NCBI GenBank assembly: GCA_025463055.1
Contig: JAOAPV010000038.1
Span: 62,001 to 126,000 of the forward strand
Source of the DNA: Candidatus Acidiferrum typicum
GTDB lineage: Bacteria > Acidobacteriota > Terriglobia > Acidiferrales > UBA7541
Length of the DNA stretch: 64,000 nt
Direction of reading: 5' to 3'
Below are positions 25,791-36,771 of the stretch, piece after piece; the first letter of the stretch is position 1; each line of letters opens with the position of its first letter. The notes under the pieces were generated by a model, which was given only the letters and a program-made list of their open reading frames with translations, did not search any database and was not told the DNA's origin. The position numbers and the translations under genes are program-made.

Positions 25791-27293
25791 TTAATCGTTT
25801 CCGGAAGCAGACGGCGGCGCCGGCACGGCAATCATTGTTTTTTCGATGTCGCCGCCCTCGCGCACCCACTTCCAGCGCTCCGAGCGGAGCTTCAGGAAAT
25901 CGACCGCTTCATGGTAGAGGCGCTTACGCTCATTGCCGTCCCATAGGGCTTCGCGCACGATGCGCCACACAACCTTCGGGCGGAAATAGTATTCGTCGTA
26001 GAAGCGATTCACGCCGCCCATCATCTCCGCCTTGGACAAATGCGGGTATTCGATATGCGGCAACTGATGGCCACCGGAATCGGCCAGGGCTTCGACTTTC
26101 AGGAAGCCTTGCTTAGCCATGGAATCGTGCAATTCCGTGCCTGGCATGGCGTGTGCCAGGGAAACCTGGATTGTTTCGCAGTCGAGTTCCTTGGCGAAAT
26201 CGATGGTCTTCTGAATCGTTTCGCGCGTTTCGCCGGGCAAGCCGATGATGAAATCGCCATGGACGCGAATGCCGACTTTGCGGCAATTCTTCATGAAGGT
26301 GCGCGCCATTTCAACGGTCGCGCCTTTCTTGATGTTTTTAAGAATTTGCGGGTCTCCGGATTCAAAGCCGACGATGAACAGCCGCGCACCAGCGTCGGCC
26401 ATGCCCTTCAACGTCTCGTAGTCGCTATGCACACGTGCCGTCGAGGACCAACGGAACTTGAGTGGCTTGAATTTTTGGCACAAATCCAGGACGCGATCCT
26501 TACGAATGTTAAAGGTGTCGTCGTCGAAGAAGATTTCCTTCATCTGCGGGAAATATTCGATAGCTTGCTTTACTTCGCGTGCCACGTTTTCCGTGGAGCG
26601 CGTGCGCCACGCGTGTCCTGAAATTGTTTGCGGCCACATGCAGAAGGTGCATAGCGCCGGGCATCCGCGTGTGGTGTAGAACGAAACGAACGGGTGCAGC
26701 AAAAAAGGCACGTTGTAGTTTTCGATCTTGAGGTCGCGCTTATAGATATCGGTGGCAAATGGAAGAGCATCCAGCTCCGCGGTGTGCAATTGCGGCCGCT
26801 CCGCGTTGTGCACAATCTTGCCGTCCTTGCGATAGCTGACACTCAGAATTTCGCTGAGTGGCTTGCCGTGCGCGTACTCGACTACGGAGTGATCAAACTC
26901 GCCGCGAGTTACAAACTCAATGTCCTCGCTGGCATTTAAAGTCTGATCCGGCTTGATGTGGCCGTGCGGGCCGACAAATGCGATCTTCAGGCTGGGATTA
27001 ACTTCTTTGATTTTGCGGATGAGCTTAACGTCGCTTTCAAACCCAACCGTGGAGGTGAACAGCACTAGAAATTCGTAGTCTTTGCAGATTTCGACGGTTT
27101 GCTGCCAGTTGACTTTGGCAGGCGAAGCGTCCAACAGACGGCTTCCCGGAATCATACCTGCCGGGTAGGTTAGCCAAACCGGGTACCAATAGGACTCAAT
27201 CTCGCGTGTCGCGGGCCATCGCGAACTCGCTCCGCCATCAAAATTTTCAAAGCTGGGCGGATTCAACAGCAAAGTCTTCATCACATCCGGCAT
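25791..27293 (-). CDS. hpnJ: Hopanoid biosynthesis radical SAM protein HpnJ
   Basis: This protein of 500 residues has the HpnJ N-terminus (TLLLNPPSFENFDGG after a short lead), a B12-binding-like Rossmann region, and the radical SAM core with the 4Fe-4S cysteines Cys211, Cys215 and Cys218 in CPALCTFC. EIFFDDDTFN and a GFESGD segment follow at the expected places. HpnJ contracts the amino sugar of bacteriohopanetetrol glycoside to the cyclitol ether. The start at 27293 has GAGGGTGAAG upstream; a second ATG at 27281 is closer to the usual family start. It leads a run of envelope-lipid genes. Confidence 0.88.
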   Translation of the reverse strand: MPDVMKTLLLNPPSFENFDGGASSRWPATREIESYWYPVWLTYPAGMIPGSRLLDASPAKVNWQQTVEICKDYEFLVLFTSTVGFESDVKLIRKIKEVNPSLKIAFVGPHGHIKPDQTLNASEDIEFVTRGEFDHSVVEYAHGKPLSEILSVSYRKDGKIVHNAERPQLHTAELDALPFATDIYKRDLKIENYNVPFLLHPFVSFYTTRGCPALCTFCMWPQTISGHAWRTRSTENVAREVKQAIEYFPQMKEIFFDDDTFNIRKDRVLDLCQKFKPLKFRWSSTARVHSDYETLKGMADAGARLFIVGFESGDPQILKNIKKGATVEMARTFMKNCRKVGIRVHGDFIIGLPGETRETIQKTIDFAKELDCETIQVSLAHAMPGTELHDSMAKQGFLKVEALADSGGHQLPHIEYPHLSKAEMMGGVNRFYDEYYFRPKVVWRIVREALWDGNERKRLYHEAVDFLKLRSERWKWVREGGDIEKTMIAVPAPPSASGND

Positions 27294-27875
27294 TCTTCAC
27301 CCTCAGTCTTCAGGAATCCCTAGTTCAGGTCACGCAACGCCGCAAAGAGGCGCTCATCGAACGCGCTTAGGCCCACTTGGATTGTCCCCGGAGCCCCTCA
27401 GTTACAAAGAATAGTTTACCGGAGTTGGCGGTATGGCTCCAAACCTTTCTCTGAATGGTGTTTCCGTGCATTGAATGGCGAAATACAGCATTGAATGGCG
27501 ATCTAATCTGGACAAACTGCGCCTCTGCGGTGTCTCCTTGCAAGAGGGCGTGCCAAGACCCGCTTAATCGATCTCTTTGGCGCGCGCTGGGCAAGGAGTG
27601 ATGCAGCGGTGAGACGTGACGTGGCGGAACGCGAGAGGGGGGTACCACCCCCGTGGCGATAGAAAGAGTTCGTAACGTATTGACACTAAGACAGATAGTC
27701 GTGCGCCGTTGCGCCAAAGAGTTCGTAACTGTATGAAAGGATTGATGTTGGAGGGATGTAATAGGAGGGAAAGAACTTGGGGAGTTCTTATTGGCTAACA
27801 TTACACATCGTACTAGAAGCAGCAGATTTGTCAATAGAAATGAGGAGTGCAGCTTTGCGGCCGCCACTTTTAAGG
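27294..27875. other. Intergenic region upstream of hpnJ with short direct repeats
   Basis: About 580 bp with no supported gene; a long frame here gives a low-complexity, basic product and is rejected. Two short direct repeats stand out: GCATTGAATGGCGA (27468-27481 and 27488-27501) and AAGAGTTCGTAAC, seen near 27665 and 27717. The repeats could be remnants of a small mobile or regulatory element, but nothing more can be said. Confidence 0.45.
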
Positions 27876-29258
27876 TCAGCCGATAGTGTTGGTGGCACTT
27901 CTTATGACGTGGGTTGCGTCGGTAGCGCTCATGAGGATTTCCCAGATGCGGTCGATCCAGTCGAGGTGCTCCGGCTTCATTAAGACGGAGCGAAGGCAAG
28001 TGATCGTTTCGCGGTCGCGGCGAACACTATGAGGCAGCAAACTGAAGAGGGTGACCGGGAGGTCCGCGACGGCGAGGTGGAGGCCGCGCTGGGCAGCGGC
28101 GGCGAAGATGGAACGGGATTGGGCGGAGATTTCGGAGATGCTGGCGGCTTGTGGCGCAAAAACGACGATGTCCAACTCGGGTGCGAACGCGGTAACGAAG
28201 CGATCGTCGCTTCTCGCTTTTTTGTAGAGAGCAAGCGCCGCGGACCTGCTGCGCTCGAGGCGTTGCGCAAATTCACCGCGCTTCACCAGCGGGAGGAGCT
28301 TTTGCGTTGCCCAAAGCGCGGCAGCGGAGGCGCCCGGGCGCGAGCACTCGAGGCTGATCTCGCCCAAATGCAATTCGGCGGAACTAAAGTAGGTGTACGG
28401 CGAATTGTGCTTGTACAAGGTTCCGACATTCGGATCGCGGAAGAGCACGCAGCCGCAGCCATAGGGTTGCAAGCCGTGCTTGTGTGGATCGATGACGATG
28501 GAATCCACTTCAGTGATGCGGGAGAAAGCAGCGTTTGCGTTCGCGCCGAGATTGTCGCTCAGCGTGAAATATCCGCCGTACGCAGCATCGGCGTGCGCGC
28601 GAAAGCCAAACTTGCTGCGCAATTCCAGGATTTCGGGTAACGGATCGACCGACCCTGTCGCAGTTGTGCCCATGGTGACGACGACGGTTCCGACGTCGCC
28701 GTGCTCCAAGCGTCTTCGCAGCGCATCAATATCCATGCGGGCTTCGGAATCCACGGGCACGGATTCAAATTCGAGTTGCAAGACACTGCTGATGCGATTG
28801 TGCGTGTAATGGGCTTGCGTACTGGCCAAGATTTTCTTTCCGGGACGAAGCTGCCCAGCGACCCAGAGCGCTTCGAGATTGGCCATGGTGCCGCCGCCAC
28901 AGAGATGACCGAGGAAATTCTCCCAGCCGAACATGGAGGCAATTTGCCCGACCGCTTCTTTTTCCATTGCGGAGGTCGCGCGGCCGCCGTCGAGAGCGTG
29001 ATTATTCGGATTAATCCACATGGCTAACGCGTAGGCCAGACGAGCGACTGGATGCGGGGGCTTGAGCATCTGCCCTGCATAGAGGGGATGGAAATAGGGG
29101 TAATTGTCGTGCAGCCGCTCGGCCGCTGCGGTCAAAACTTCTGACAATTGTTTTTGGTCGATCGCGTGCGCGTCGAATGCAGGAAGCCCGGCGAATCCGG
29201 TGTCGAGCTTTTTCAGCGCGTCAAGAAACGCGGCTAGAGTTTCTTGTTCAAGCTGCAC
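27876..29258 (-). CDS. PLP-dependent decarboxylase-like protein (group II / aspartate-aminotransferase fold)
   Basis: This protein of 460 residues starts at a GTG. It has the PLP enzyme landmarks [11 protein letters not shown] (phosphate cup), [19 protein letters not shown] (the Asp that binds the pyridine nitrogen) and DPHKHG, in which Lys260 is the Schiff-base lysine. The N-terminus ([23 protein letters not shown], cut here to its landmarks) matches group II amino-acid decarboxylases such as tyrosine and glutamate decarboxylases. The substrate cannot be read from sequence. It is transcribed leftward after the efflux operon and is separated from it by a hairpin cluster. Confidence 0.85.
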   Translation of the reverse strand: MQLEQETLAAFLDALKKLDTGFAGLPAFDAHAIDQKQLSEVLTAAAERLHDNYPYFHPLYAGQMLKPPHPVARLAYALAMWINPNNHALDGGRATSAMEKEAVGQIASMFGWENFLGHLCGGGTMANLEALWVAGQLRPGKKILASTQAHYTHNRISSVLQLEFESVPVDSEARMDIDALRRRLEHGDVGTVVVTMGTTATGSVDPLPEILELRSKFGFRAHADAAYGGYFTLSDNLGANANAAFSRITEVDSIVIDPHKHGLQPYGCGCVLFRDPNVGTLYKHNSPYTYFSSAELHLGEISLECSRPGASAAALWATQKLLPLVKRGEFAQRLERSRSAALALYKKARSDDRFVTAFAPELDIVVFAPQAASISEISAQSRSIFAAAAQRGLHLAVADLPVTLFSLLPHSVRRDRETITCLRSVLMKPEHLDWIDRIWEILMSATDATHVIRSATNTIG

Positions 29259-29288
29259 AATTCACCCGATTGCTTCGGTGCAATGGCG

Positions 29289-29380
29289 TAGAGCCCGCTT
29301 CGGAAAGCGGGCTCTACACGCGGAAAAAGCGGCAGGGCCGTCCGGCGGGTGCCCGGACCAGGGCGCAGACACCGCCCTGG
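29289..29380. repeat. Cluster of three intergenic hairpins (REP-like)
   Basis: Three stem-loops stand in a row. The first has a 12-bp stem, TAGAGCCCGCTT / AAGCGGGCTCTA, at 29289-29316. The second is GTCCGG / CCGGAC at 29340-29358. The third is CCAGGGCG / CGCCCTGG at 29358-29380. Two are followed by CTACA. A related hairpin pair lies at 59178-59230. They follow the end of the efflux operon and may also act as a terminator, but there is no U-tract. Confidence 0.55.
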
Positions 29381-29388
29381 GCTACAGG

Positions 29389-30738
29389 TCACTGCCAGAC
29401 TTTATCAAGCTGGCCGGCCGTCTGCAGCAAATCCAATTGGGCCTGCTGGCGCTGGAAATTAGCGTCGAGGTAGGCCATCCATTTGTCGTTCTCTTCGAGG
29501 CGAGCTCTTTCCACTTCACGCACGTTGATTTTGCCTTCGGCGAATTGCGATTGCAGGACGGCCAGATTTTGCTGAGTGAGTTGCAGCTCCAAACGCGCGA
29601 CTTCCTTTGCAGCGTCGCGTTCGCGCAAGCGCCGCGTCTTCACGCGGACGGCCGCACTGATTTCACTCTTCTTGCTGGCCAACTGCGCCTTGGCGACATC
29701 CAGATTCACTTGAGCCAGCGCGATATTTGCGCGGGTTTGAGCGCTGAAGAGCGGCAGTTGAATCTGCACACCAGCATTGAAGTTATCGGGTTGGAATGTC
29801 TTGAAGAATTGCGAATAGTTGTTAAAGTTGGCCAGCCGGCTATAAATCGCTACCAACTGCAGGGTCGGGTAATATCCGCGTTTTTCGCCGGCCAGACGGA
29901 ATTCCCTGGCGCGGACATCGGATTGGGCGACACGTAGCGCGACATTATCCTGCAAGGCCATGGCCACCAAATTCGCCCCTTCTTGCTCGGCTATGCCGGG
30001 AAGATCCTCGGGCGTTATTTCGATTTGGGTATTTTCGGCTAAGCCGGTTTGAGCGTGCAGCGTGACCTCCAATTCATCTTGACGGCCCTCGAGTTGGAGG
30101 ATGCGCTGCACCACGCGGGCCTTGGTGAGCTGATCCCTGGTCACGGAAACGGGTAGCTCAAAATTTTCCTTTTCGCGCTGCTGGGTAACGGAAAGAATTT
30201 TGTCAGCACTTTCCTCTTCTTTGCGGAGCAGCTCGAGGGAATGGCGCACCATGGAAAGCTCGAGATAGGTGGAGGCGGTGCGTACGATGACGCCGTTTCT
30301 CGCGTCGTCCAGAAGAATCCTTTGTGACTTGGCTTGCTCTTGCTGTTCTTTGGCTTGTCCGCTCAGCGGTTTGTTGAAGACCTCTTCCGTGTAGGTGACA
30401 CTAAACAGCGCCGGGGCACGGCCGCCGGGAGTCTCGGGAATTCCGAGAGTGTAGCCGGCACCAGAGCCAGCGTAGAGGTTGGGCAAGAATTGGGCTCTCG
30501 TGATCATCGCGGAACGGTCGGCGAGGCTGGCTTGGAGCTTGGCGATTTGAATGTCGCTGCTGTTTTGGAGAGCTAATTCGATGGCGCGCTTTAGGGTGAG
30601 GGATACGGCGGACGTGCCCGTTGGAATCGGCGGCGTTTCTTGCGCGCGTGCGGCAAAGGCGGCAGTGAAAAGCAAGGCTGCGCCGATGCAGTTACTAAGG
30701 TATTTAGCTTTCCAGCTCGTGCCACCTGTTCCTGTCAT
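29389..30738 (-). CDS. TolC-family outer membrane efflux protein
   Basis: This protein of 449 residues has a signal peptide at about residues 18-32, ending in AAFAARAQE. Two structural repeats of long helices and beta segments follow: LTLKRAIELALQNSSDIQIAKLQ opens the first, and DNVALRVAQSDVRAREFRLAGE lies in the second. This is the outer-membrane channel of a tripartite exporter. It closes a leftward operon with an HlyD adaptor, a TPR protein and an FtsX-type permease; 82 bp separate it from the permease. The operon has no ATPase gene. Confidence 0.92.
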   Translation of the reverse strand: MTGTGGTSWKAKYLSNCIGAALLFTAAFAARAQETPPIPTGTSAVSLTLKRAIELALQNSSDIQIAKLQASLADRSAMITRAQFLPNLYAGSGAGYTLGIPETPGGRAPALFSVTYTEEVFNKPLSGQAKEQQEQAKSQRILLDDARNGVIVRTASTYLELSMVRHSLELLRKEEESADKILSVTQQREKENFELPVSVTRDQLTKARVVQRILQLEGRQDELEVTLHAQTGLAENTQIEITPEDLPGIAEQEGANLVAMALQDNVALRVAQSDVRAREFRLAGEKRGYYPTLQLVAIYSRLANFNNYSQFFKTFQPDNFNAGVQIQLPLFSAQTRANIALAQVNLDVAKAQLASKKSEISAAVRVKTRRLRERDAAKEVARLELQLTQQNLAVLQSQFAEGKINVREVERARLEENDKWMAYLDANFQRQQAQLDLLQTAGQLDKVWQ

Positions 30739-30820
30739 GCGAGCATCCTCTTTGCGGCTTTGGTCTCAAAAGCGGCGGCCCTTCGAAGCTCAGGGTAAAC
30801 AAGACCGCCGCACTCCAAAA

Positions 30821-32019
<1,199 letters not shown>

Positions 32020-32023
<4 letters not shown>

Positions 32024-33075
32024 GACGGGAGCCTTGGGCCTGCGCTTTCGTCTTTTCTCAGGCGCTTCAACGCTTCACGGGCAGTTTTGTTTTTGGGCTC
32101 TAATTTCAGCGCCGTTTCATATTCCTGAATAGCCGCTTGAGTGTTTTGCTGATTCTCGTAGAGATGGCCGAGCCATTCGTGGGCCCGCCAGGGAGAGGGA
32201 AAAGTGTTGCGGAGAGGGGCGCGCTTCAGGTAGTCGCGGAGCAAGCGCTCGGAGTCTTCGTGATGTTCGCTCCTCATTATCCATGCCACGGCGCGGTAAA
32301 ACTCTGACCTTGGATCGGAAGGAGCAACTCTTTCACCTTCGGCCGCGACGACCAGGAGCCGCTCGGGTTGATTGTGCTTCATGGCATGGTCGCCGATATC
32401 GAAGATGAGCTCGGGAGATTTGGGATGCAGCTCCAGGGCCTTATCGAATTCAGCGTCGGCGGCGGCGAAATCCTTTTTTTGGCGGCGGCAATTGCCCGCG
32501 GCGTAGTGGCCTTCGGCGGCATCCATTGAGGCGAGCTTGGCGATCTCGGGAGCAGCTTTATCCTCGCCACCACCCGCAATGGAGGGAGCGCTGCAATCAA
32601 ATTCGATAAGGGCTTGGTATGCGGAGAAGTTTTTGTCGTCGAGCTGGACGGCTCGTTCGAATTCCTTGCGCGCTTTCTTGGCAAGGGACAGCGCGGAGAA
32701 CATTCCGGCGTGGTCGGCTTTTTCGCCATAAACTCTGCCGAGCCACTCGTGGTACACGGAATTCCGGGGATCGAGAGCGACGGCTTTTTCGGCGCTGGTG
32801 ATTGCGGCGTCATGCTGCTGGGACTCATAGTAGGTCTTGGCAAGAAGCAAATCTATTTCGGGGTCGCGAGGATTCTGTTCTGCGGCTCGTTTTAGGAGTT
32901 GGGCCGCCTTGGAGTAGTCGCTGGCTTCGTAGGCTTGGTAGGCGGCTTCAAGACTTGGATTACGCGGCGGGTTGTCGGCTGCTGCGCGAGTATTCAGAAG
33001 GGCTTGCGGCAGGAGGAGCGCGGCAAAAAGCGCGATCCTAATTCGATTCACTTCGGCCCCGAATATAGCTGGCAT
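32020..33075 (-). CDS. Exported TPR-repeat protein
   Basis: This protein of 351 residues has a signal peptide ending near LLNTRAAA. At least six tetratricopeptide-type repeats follow (for instance the NPRDPEIDLLLAKTYYESQQ and HPKSPELIFDIGDHAMKHNQ units). It sits between the adaptor and the permease of the efflux operon, overlapping the permease gene by 4 nt. The ATG at 33075 overlaps the adaptor gene by 38 nt; a GTG at 33051 would give a cleaner signal peptide. It is likely a periplasmic scaffold, a role inferred from repeats and context. Confidence 0.85.
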
Positions 33076-34327
33076 CGGTGTTCACGATTCTTACCGGCAT
33101 GCCGTCCTTGAGATCGACATCGCCGGGCAACGCGACCATCTCGCCTTCTTGCAGGCCGCTGAGGACCTCGTAGTTTGTGGCGTCGGCGATACCGACACGG
33201 ATTTCGCGCTTTTGCAAAGTAGCTTTGCCGACGCCCAGGGCGTTGCGCAAAACCACAAAGACAAACCTCTGCCCGCCTTCCGCTTCCACGGTGCCGCGCG
33301 GCACGGTCAAAACGTTGATGCGCTCATGAGAATTGATGCGCACACTGACGTTGATGTTGGGTAGCAGCTCCAATTTATCGTTGTTCACTTCGCAAAGTAG
33401 CTCGCCCACGCTGCGGGCGCCACGGGCCACAACTTGTTTTGGAATCACCTGGGTTTTGCCCATCCAAGTGCGATTGGGAAGCGCGTCCCAGGTGATGCGC
33501 ACGGGTTCGCCAGGTTCGAGGCCGCCGAGTTCGGGCTCGTCGATGAAGGCGCGCACGCGAACTTTGTGGAGGTCGGCCATTTCGGCGAGCAAGTCGCCCA
33601 CTTTCACATAGTCACCCGGTTTTGCGGGAAGGGAGTAAAGCGTGCCATCGGCGGGAGCAGCGATACGGCCGTCGCGGACTTTTTCTTCAAGGGCAGCGAC
33701 CAGGCTGCGCAACTGCTGGACCTGGAGGGAGGTACGGTTGGCATCGAGCTTCACGCCATGCACAAACTCTTGCTTGACGGCGGTGAGCTGTTTCACCTGG
33801 GCCTCGGCTTTGGCGAGGTCGAGGTCGTTAATCGCCAGCTCATCCTTGGTGGCGGCTTGTTGGGCGATGAGGCGCTCAAGGGAATCGTGATTGCGTTGGA
33901 GGCGGTCGCGCAGCGCGATGGCGGCGGCAAGCTGGCCTTCGGTTTTGGCGGTTTCGTCAGAGCGGCCGCCAGCCTGAGCGGCGCCCAGATCATCTTCGGC
34001 GCGGAGAAGCTTGGAGCGAGCATCGGCAAGCTGGGCGGCGGCGTCCTTGACGTTCAATTCGAGCAGGAGTTGGCCCTTTTTCACGGCTTGGCCTTCGACG
34101 GCGCTAATTCTTTCGATGAAGGTATCGAGCTGCGCGCGGACTATGAAGGGGGCGATGGGCTCAACTTTTCCGTTGCTTGAAATGGAGGAAACGACATTTT
34201 CGCGAATGGGCGAGACCGCGGAGATCTTGGCGACGGGCTGGCGACCGCTAAGACGCACGAGTGCGAAGGCCACTACGGCGGCTAAGACGAGAAAAATCAG
34301 TATACGGTTTCGCAGCCTACGGTCCAT
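33038..34327 (-). CDS. HlyD/MacA-type periplasmic adaptor protein
   Basis: This protein of 429 residues has an N-terminal anchor (ILIFLVLAAVVAFALV), a first half lipoyl-like segment (SSNGKVEPIAPFIVRAQLDT), a long coiled-coil hairpin (about 85-225), the second lipoyl half (IAAPADGTLYSLPAKPGDYV) and beta-barrel domains (LAEMADLHKVRVRAFIDEPE onward). It bridges the permease and TolC. First gene of the leftward efflux operon, about 410 bp from the divergent ABC genes. Confidence 0.92.
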   Translation of the reverse strand: MDRRLRNRILIFLVLAAVVAFALVRLSGRQPVAKISAVSPIRENVVSSISSNGKVEPIAPFIVRAQLDTFIERISAVEGQAVKKGQLLLELNVKDAAAQLADARSKLLRAEDDLGAAQAGGRSDETAKTEGQLAAAIALRDRLQRNHDSLERLIAQQAATKDELAINDLDLAKAEAQVKQLTAVKQEFVHGVKLDANRTSLQVQQLRSLVAALEEKVRDGRIAAPADGTLYSLPAKPGDYVKVGDLLAEMADLHKVRVRAFIDEPELGGLEPGEPVRITWDALPNRTWMGKTQVIPKQVVARGARSVGELLCEVNNDKLELLPNINVSVRINSHERINVLTVPRGTVEAEGGQRFVFVVLRNALGVGKATLQKREIRVGIADATNYEVLSGLQEGEMVALPGDVDLKDGMPVRIVNTDASYIRGRSESN

Positions 34328-34737
34328 TGCACTCGATTCCGATTGCCCGGTCTGCTTAATTCAGAAGCTAGGGGCACACTCGCAGGAGGTGCGGTCCCAT
34401 TGTATATGTGCGGCTTGCTGGCTCCAGCCCGGAGTAAACCAGAGTGCATGATTGTAGCAATAGGCGCGGAGCTAGCACTAGAGATGATACCAATTCGCAA
34501 GCGTTCACTTTTATGGATGCGGTAAAACGGCTTGGGGATGCAGATAACCGAGCGGGGTTAGGGTTGAGAGATTTCGGGGTGGGGTGCGGCTCGGAGAGCA
34601 AGGGCATAGAGATTTGATGTTGGTGGAAGGAGAGGCGTCACAGAGGTGCGGACACGGATGAAATATTAGGGGGGCGGAGCGTAGTAGACTGTGGCCTGGT
34701 GTGGTTGGCGGATGGGAAAATCGGGAGCGAGGGTCTG
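34328..34737. other. Divergent intergenic region between two transport operons
   Basis: About 410 bp that must contain the promoters for the leftward efflux operon and the rightward ABC exporter. I see no clear sigma-70 pair, operator palindrome or small gene in it. Confidence 0.4.
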
Positions 34738-35499
34738 ATGATTGAGGCTCGGGGCCTGTCTAAACGATTCCACGATAAGAAGCGCGGGGAGATTCGCGCG
34801 GTCGATAACGTGAGTTTCCGGTGCGAGCCGGGGCGGATTTACGGTTTGTTGGGCGCGAATGGCGCTGGGAAGACGACAACGCTGCGCATTCTGGCCACGA
34901 TCCTGGAGCCTACTGATGGGACGGCTGTGATTTGCGGGCATGATGTAGTCGAGGAGCCGGAGAAAGTGCGGGCTAACGTGGGCTTTCTGTCCACCGCTAC
35001 GGCGCTGTATCCGCGGCTAACGGCACAGGAGTTGGTGGAATATTTTGGACGGCTGAATGGGCTGGACGAGGCAACGCTTAAGAAGCGTATCGACGAGATT
35101 TTTGCGCGACTGGACATGAACGGCTTTCGGGACCGGCGATGCGACAAGCTGTCCACGGGAATGAAGCAGAAGACTTCGATCGCGCGGACGTTGGTGCATG
35201 ACCCGCCGGTGATGATCTTCGACGAGCCGACGCTAGGGCTGGACATTATGACGGCGCGGACGATTACTACTTTCATTCGTGAGTGCCGCGACCGGGGGAA
35301 GACGGTGATTTTCTCGACGCACATCATGAGCGAAGTTGAGAAGCTGTGCGATGTGATCGGGATTATTCATGATGGGAAGCTGCTGACCGAGGGAACGCTG
35401 GCGCAGTTGCGCGAGAGGTATGCAGAGCAGGATTTGGAAGAAATATTTGTGAAAGTTGTGGGCCCGCTGCAAGCGAAAGCGGAGGCAGTAACGGTATGA
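34738..35499 (+). CDS. ABC-2 exporter ATP-binding subunit (NatA-like)
   Basis: This protein of 253 residues is counted from the ATG at 34738, which has GAGGG just upstream and matches the family start MIEARGLSKRF. Walker A is GANGAGKTTT, the signature is LSTGMKQKTSIAR and Walker B is VMIFDEPT. It powers the membrane partner encoded by the next gene, whose ATG overlaps its stop by 4 nt. NatA-like pairs export sodium or, more often in this group, unknown substrates. Confidence 0.93.
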   Translation: MIEARGLSKRFHDKKRGEIRAVDNVSFRCEPGRIYGLLGANGAGKTTTLRILATILEPTDGTAVICGHDVVEEPEKVRANVGFLSTATALYPRLTAQELVEYFGRLNGLDEATLKKRIDEIFARLDMNGFRDRRCDKLSTGMKQKTSIARTLVHDPPVMIFDEPTLGLDIMTARTITTFIRECRDRGKTVIFSTHIMSEVEKLCDVIGIIHDGKLLTEGTLAQLRERYAEQDLEEIFVKVVGPLQAKAEAVTV

Positions 35500-36701
35500 A
35501 CCTGAACGCGGTGGGGATTGTTTATCGCAAGGAATTCACGGAATGGGTGCGCGACCGGCGCACGCTGATTTCAACGGTGCTGGTGCCGCTGTTTCTGTTT
35601 CCATTGATGATGGTGGGATTCAGCGCGCTGGCGGTGGTAATGGTCGGCAAGGCCGAAAAGGAAACCCCCAAAATCATGATTTTGGGCGGAGAGGATTCAC
35701 CGCAACTGATCGCCAGCATCAAGAAGCTGGACAGCCTGGAAATCGTGCCATATGCGGCGAACTGGAAGGACAAGATTTCGAACAAGGATATCCGCGCGGC
35801 GGTGGAGATTCCGAAAGGATTCGAGAAGTCGCTGGAAACGAATCAATCCGAGACGGTGAAGATTTATTTTTACGACGGGGAAATGAAATCGTCGTTCGGG
35901 GCCAACCGGCTGGAAAAATTTCTGAAGGATTATCGCGATACGGTGGTGAAGGACCGGCTGGCGGCGAAGAATTTGCCGGCCTCGGTGCTGTCGCCGTTTT
36001 CGATCAAACAGGAGAATGTGGCGCCGCCGGAAAAAGTAAGTGGCGCGACATTCGGCAGCTTCATAGGCTACACGGTGATTCTTTTGTGCATGACCGGCGC
36101 GATGTACCCGGCGATTGATCTCACCGCGGGAGAGAAAGAGCGCGGCACGATGGAGACGATTCTTTCGAGTCCCATTTCGCGCATGGACCTGGTGCTGGGG
36201 AAATTTTTGCTGGTGTTCTCAGCTTCGCTGGCCACGGCGATTTTGTCCGTAATCTCCATGGGGACATCGTTCGCGATTTTGGGGCGCACCCAATTGATGA
36301 ATTCCTCGGGAGGACAGACTTTGGCGCTGAACCTGGGGCTGCTCTCGGTGACTTCTGTGTTTGTGATGGCTTTGCCGCTGGCGTTTCTTTTTTCTGCGGT
36401 GCTGATGACTGTCGCGCTGTTTGCGAAGAGTTACAAAGAAGCTCAGAGCTACCTTACGCCGATGACGTTTCTAATTGTGATTCCGGCGGTGGCGTCGATG
36501 ATGCCGGGAGTTGAGCTGACACCGAAGCTTGCGCTGATTCCGATTCTAAACACTAGCCTGGTCTGCAAGGAAATTATCAGCGGCACTTATCACTGGAACT
36601 CGATTGCGCTGATTTTCGCTTCGACGTGCGTATATGCGGGCGCAGCGCTGTTTTTGGCCTTCAAGACGTTTCAACGTGAGTCTGTCCTGTTTCGGTCTTG
36701 A
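35496..36701 (+). CDS. ABC-2 exporter permease subunit (NatB-like)
   Basis: This protein of 401 residues has one N-terminal membrane helix after the amphipathic YRKEFTEWVRDRRTL, a large extracytoplasmic domain (about 55-180), then five or six helices. ERGTMETILSSPISRMDLVLGK is characteristic of ABC-2/NatB permeases; it falls between helices and contacts the ATPase. It is translationally coupled to the ATPase gene. Confidence 0.92.
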   Translation: MNLNAVGIVYRKEFTEWVRDRRTLISTVLVPLFLFPLMMVGFSALAVVMVGKAEKETPKIMILGGEDSPQLIASIKKLDSLEIVPYAANWKDKISNKDIRAAVEIPKGFEKSLETNQSETVKIYFYDGEMKSSFGANRLEKFLKDYRDTVVKDRLAAKNLPASVLSPFSIKQENVAPPEKVSGATFGSFIGYTVILLCMTGAMYPAIDLTAGEKERGTMETILSSPISRMDLVLGKFLLVFSASLATAILSVISMGTSFAILGRTQLMNSSGGQTLALNLGLLSVTSVFVMALPLAFLFSAVLMTVALFAKSYKEAQSYLTPMTFLIVIPAVASMMPGVELTPKLALIPILNTSLVCKEIISGTYHWNSIALIFASTCVYAGAALFLAFKTFQRESVLFRS

Positions 36702-36771
36702 TATGTGCTCCTGCGCAACGCACAGTTTAGCCTTGGAACTTACAACCGGCGTATCGCGTATCTTCTAAAGA

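Noticed and set aside
27468-27501. CRISPR-like reading of the repeated GCATTGAATGGCGA
   Set aside because: Only two copies with a 6-base interval and no cas genes. It is a simple direct repeat.
27367-27999. 210-codon frame upstream of hpnJ on the minus strand
   Set aside because: It partly overlaps the PLP enzyme gene in another frame. The product is basic and low in structure and matches nothing I know.
33434-34180. 248-codon + strand frame opposite the HlyD adaptor
   Set aside because: It is the antisense shadow of a clear gene, with repetitive Gly/Phe/Glu content.
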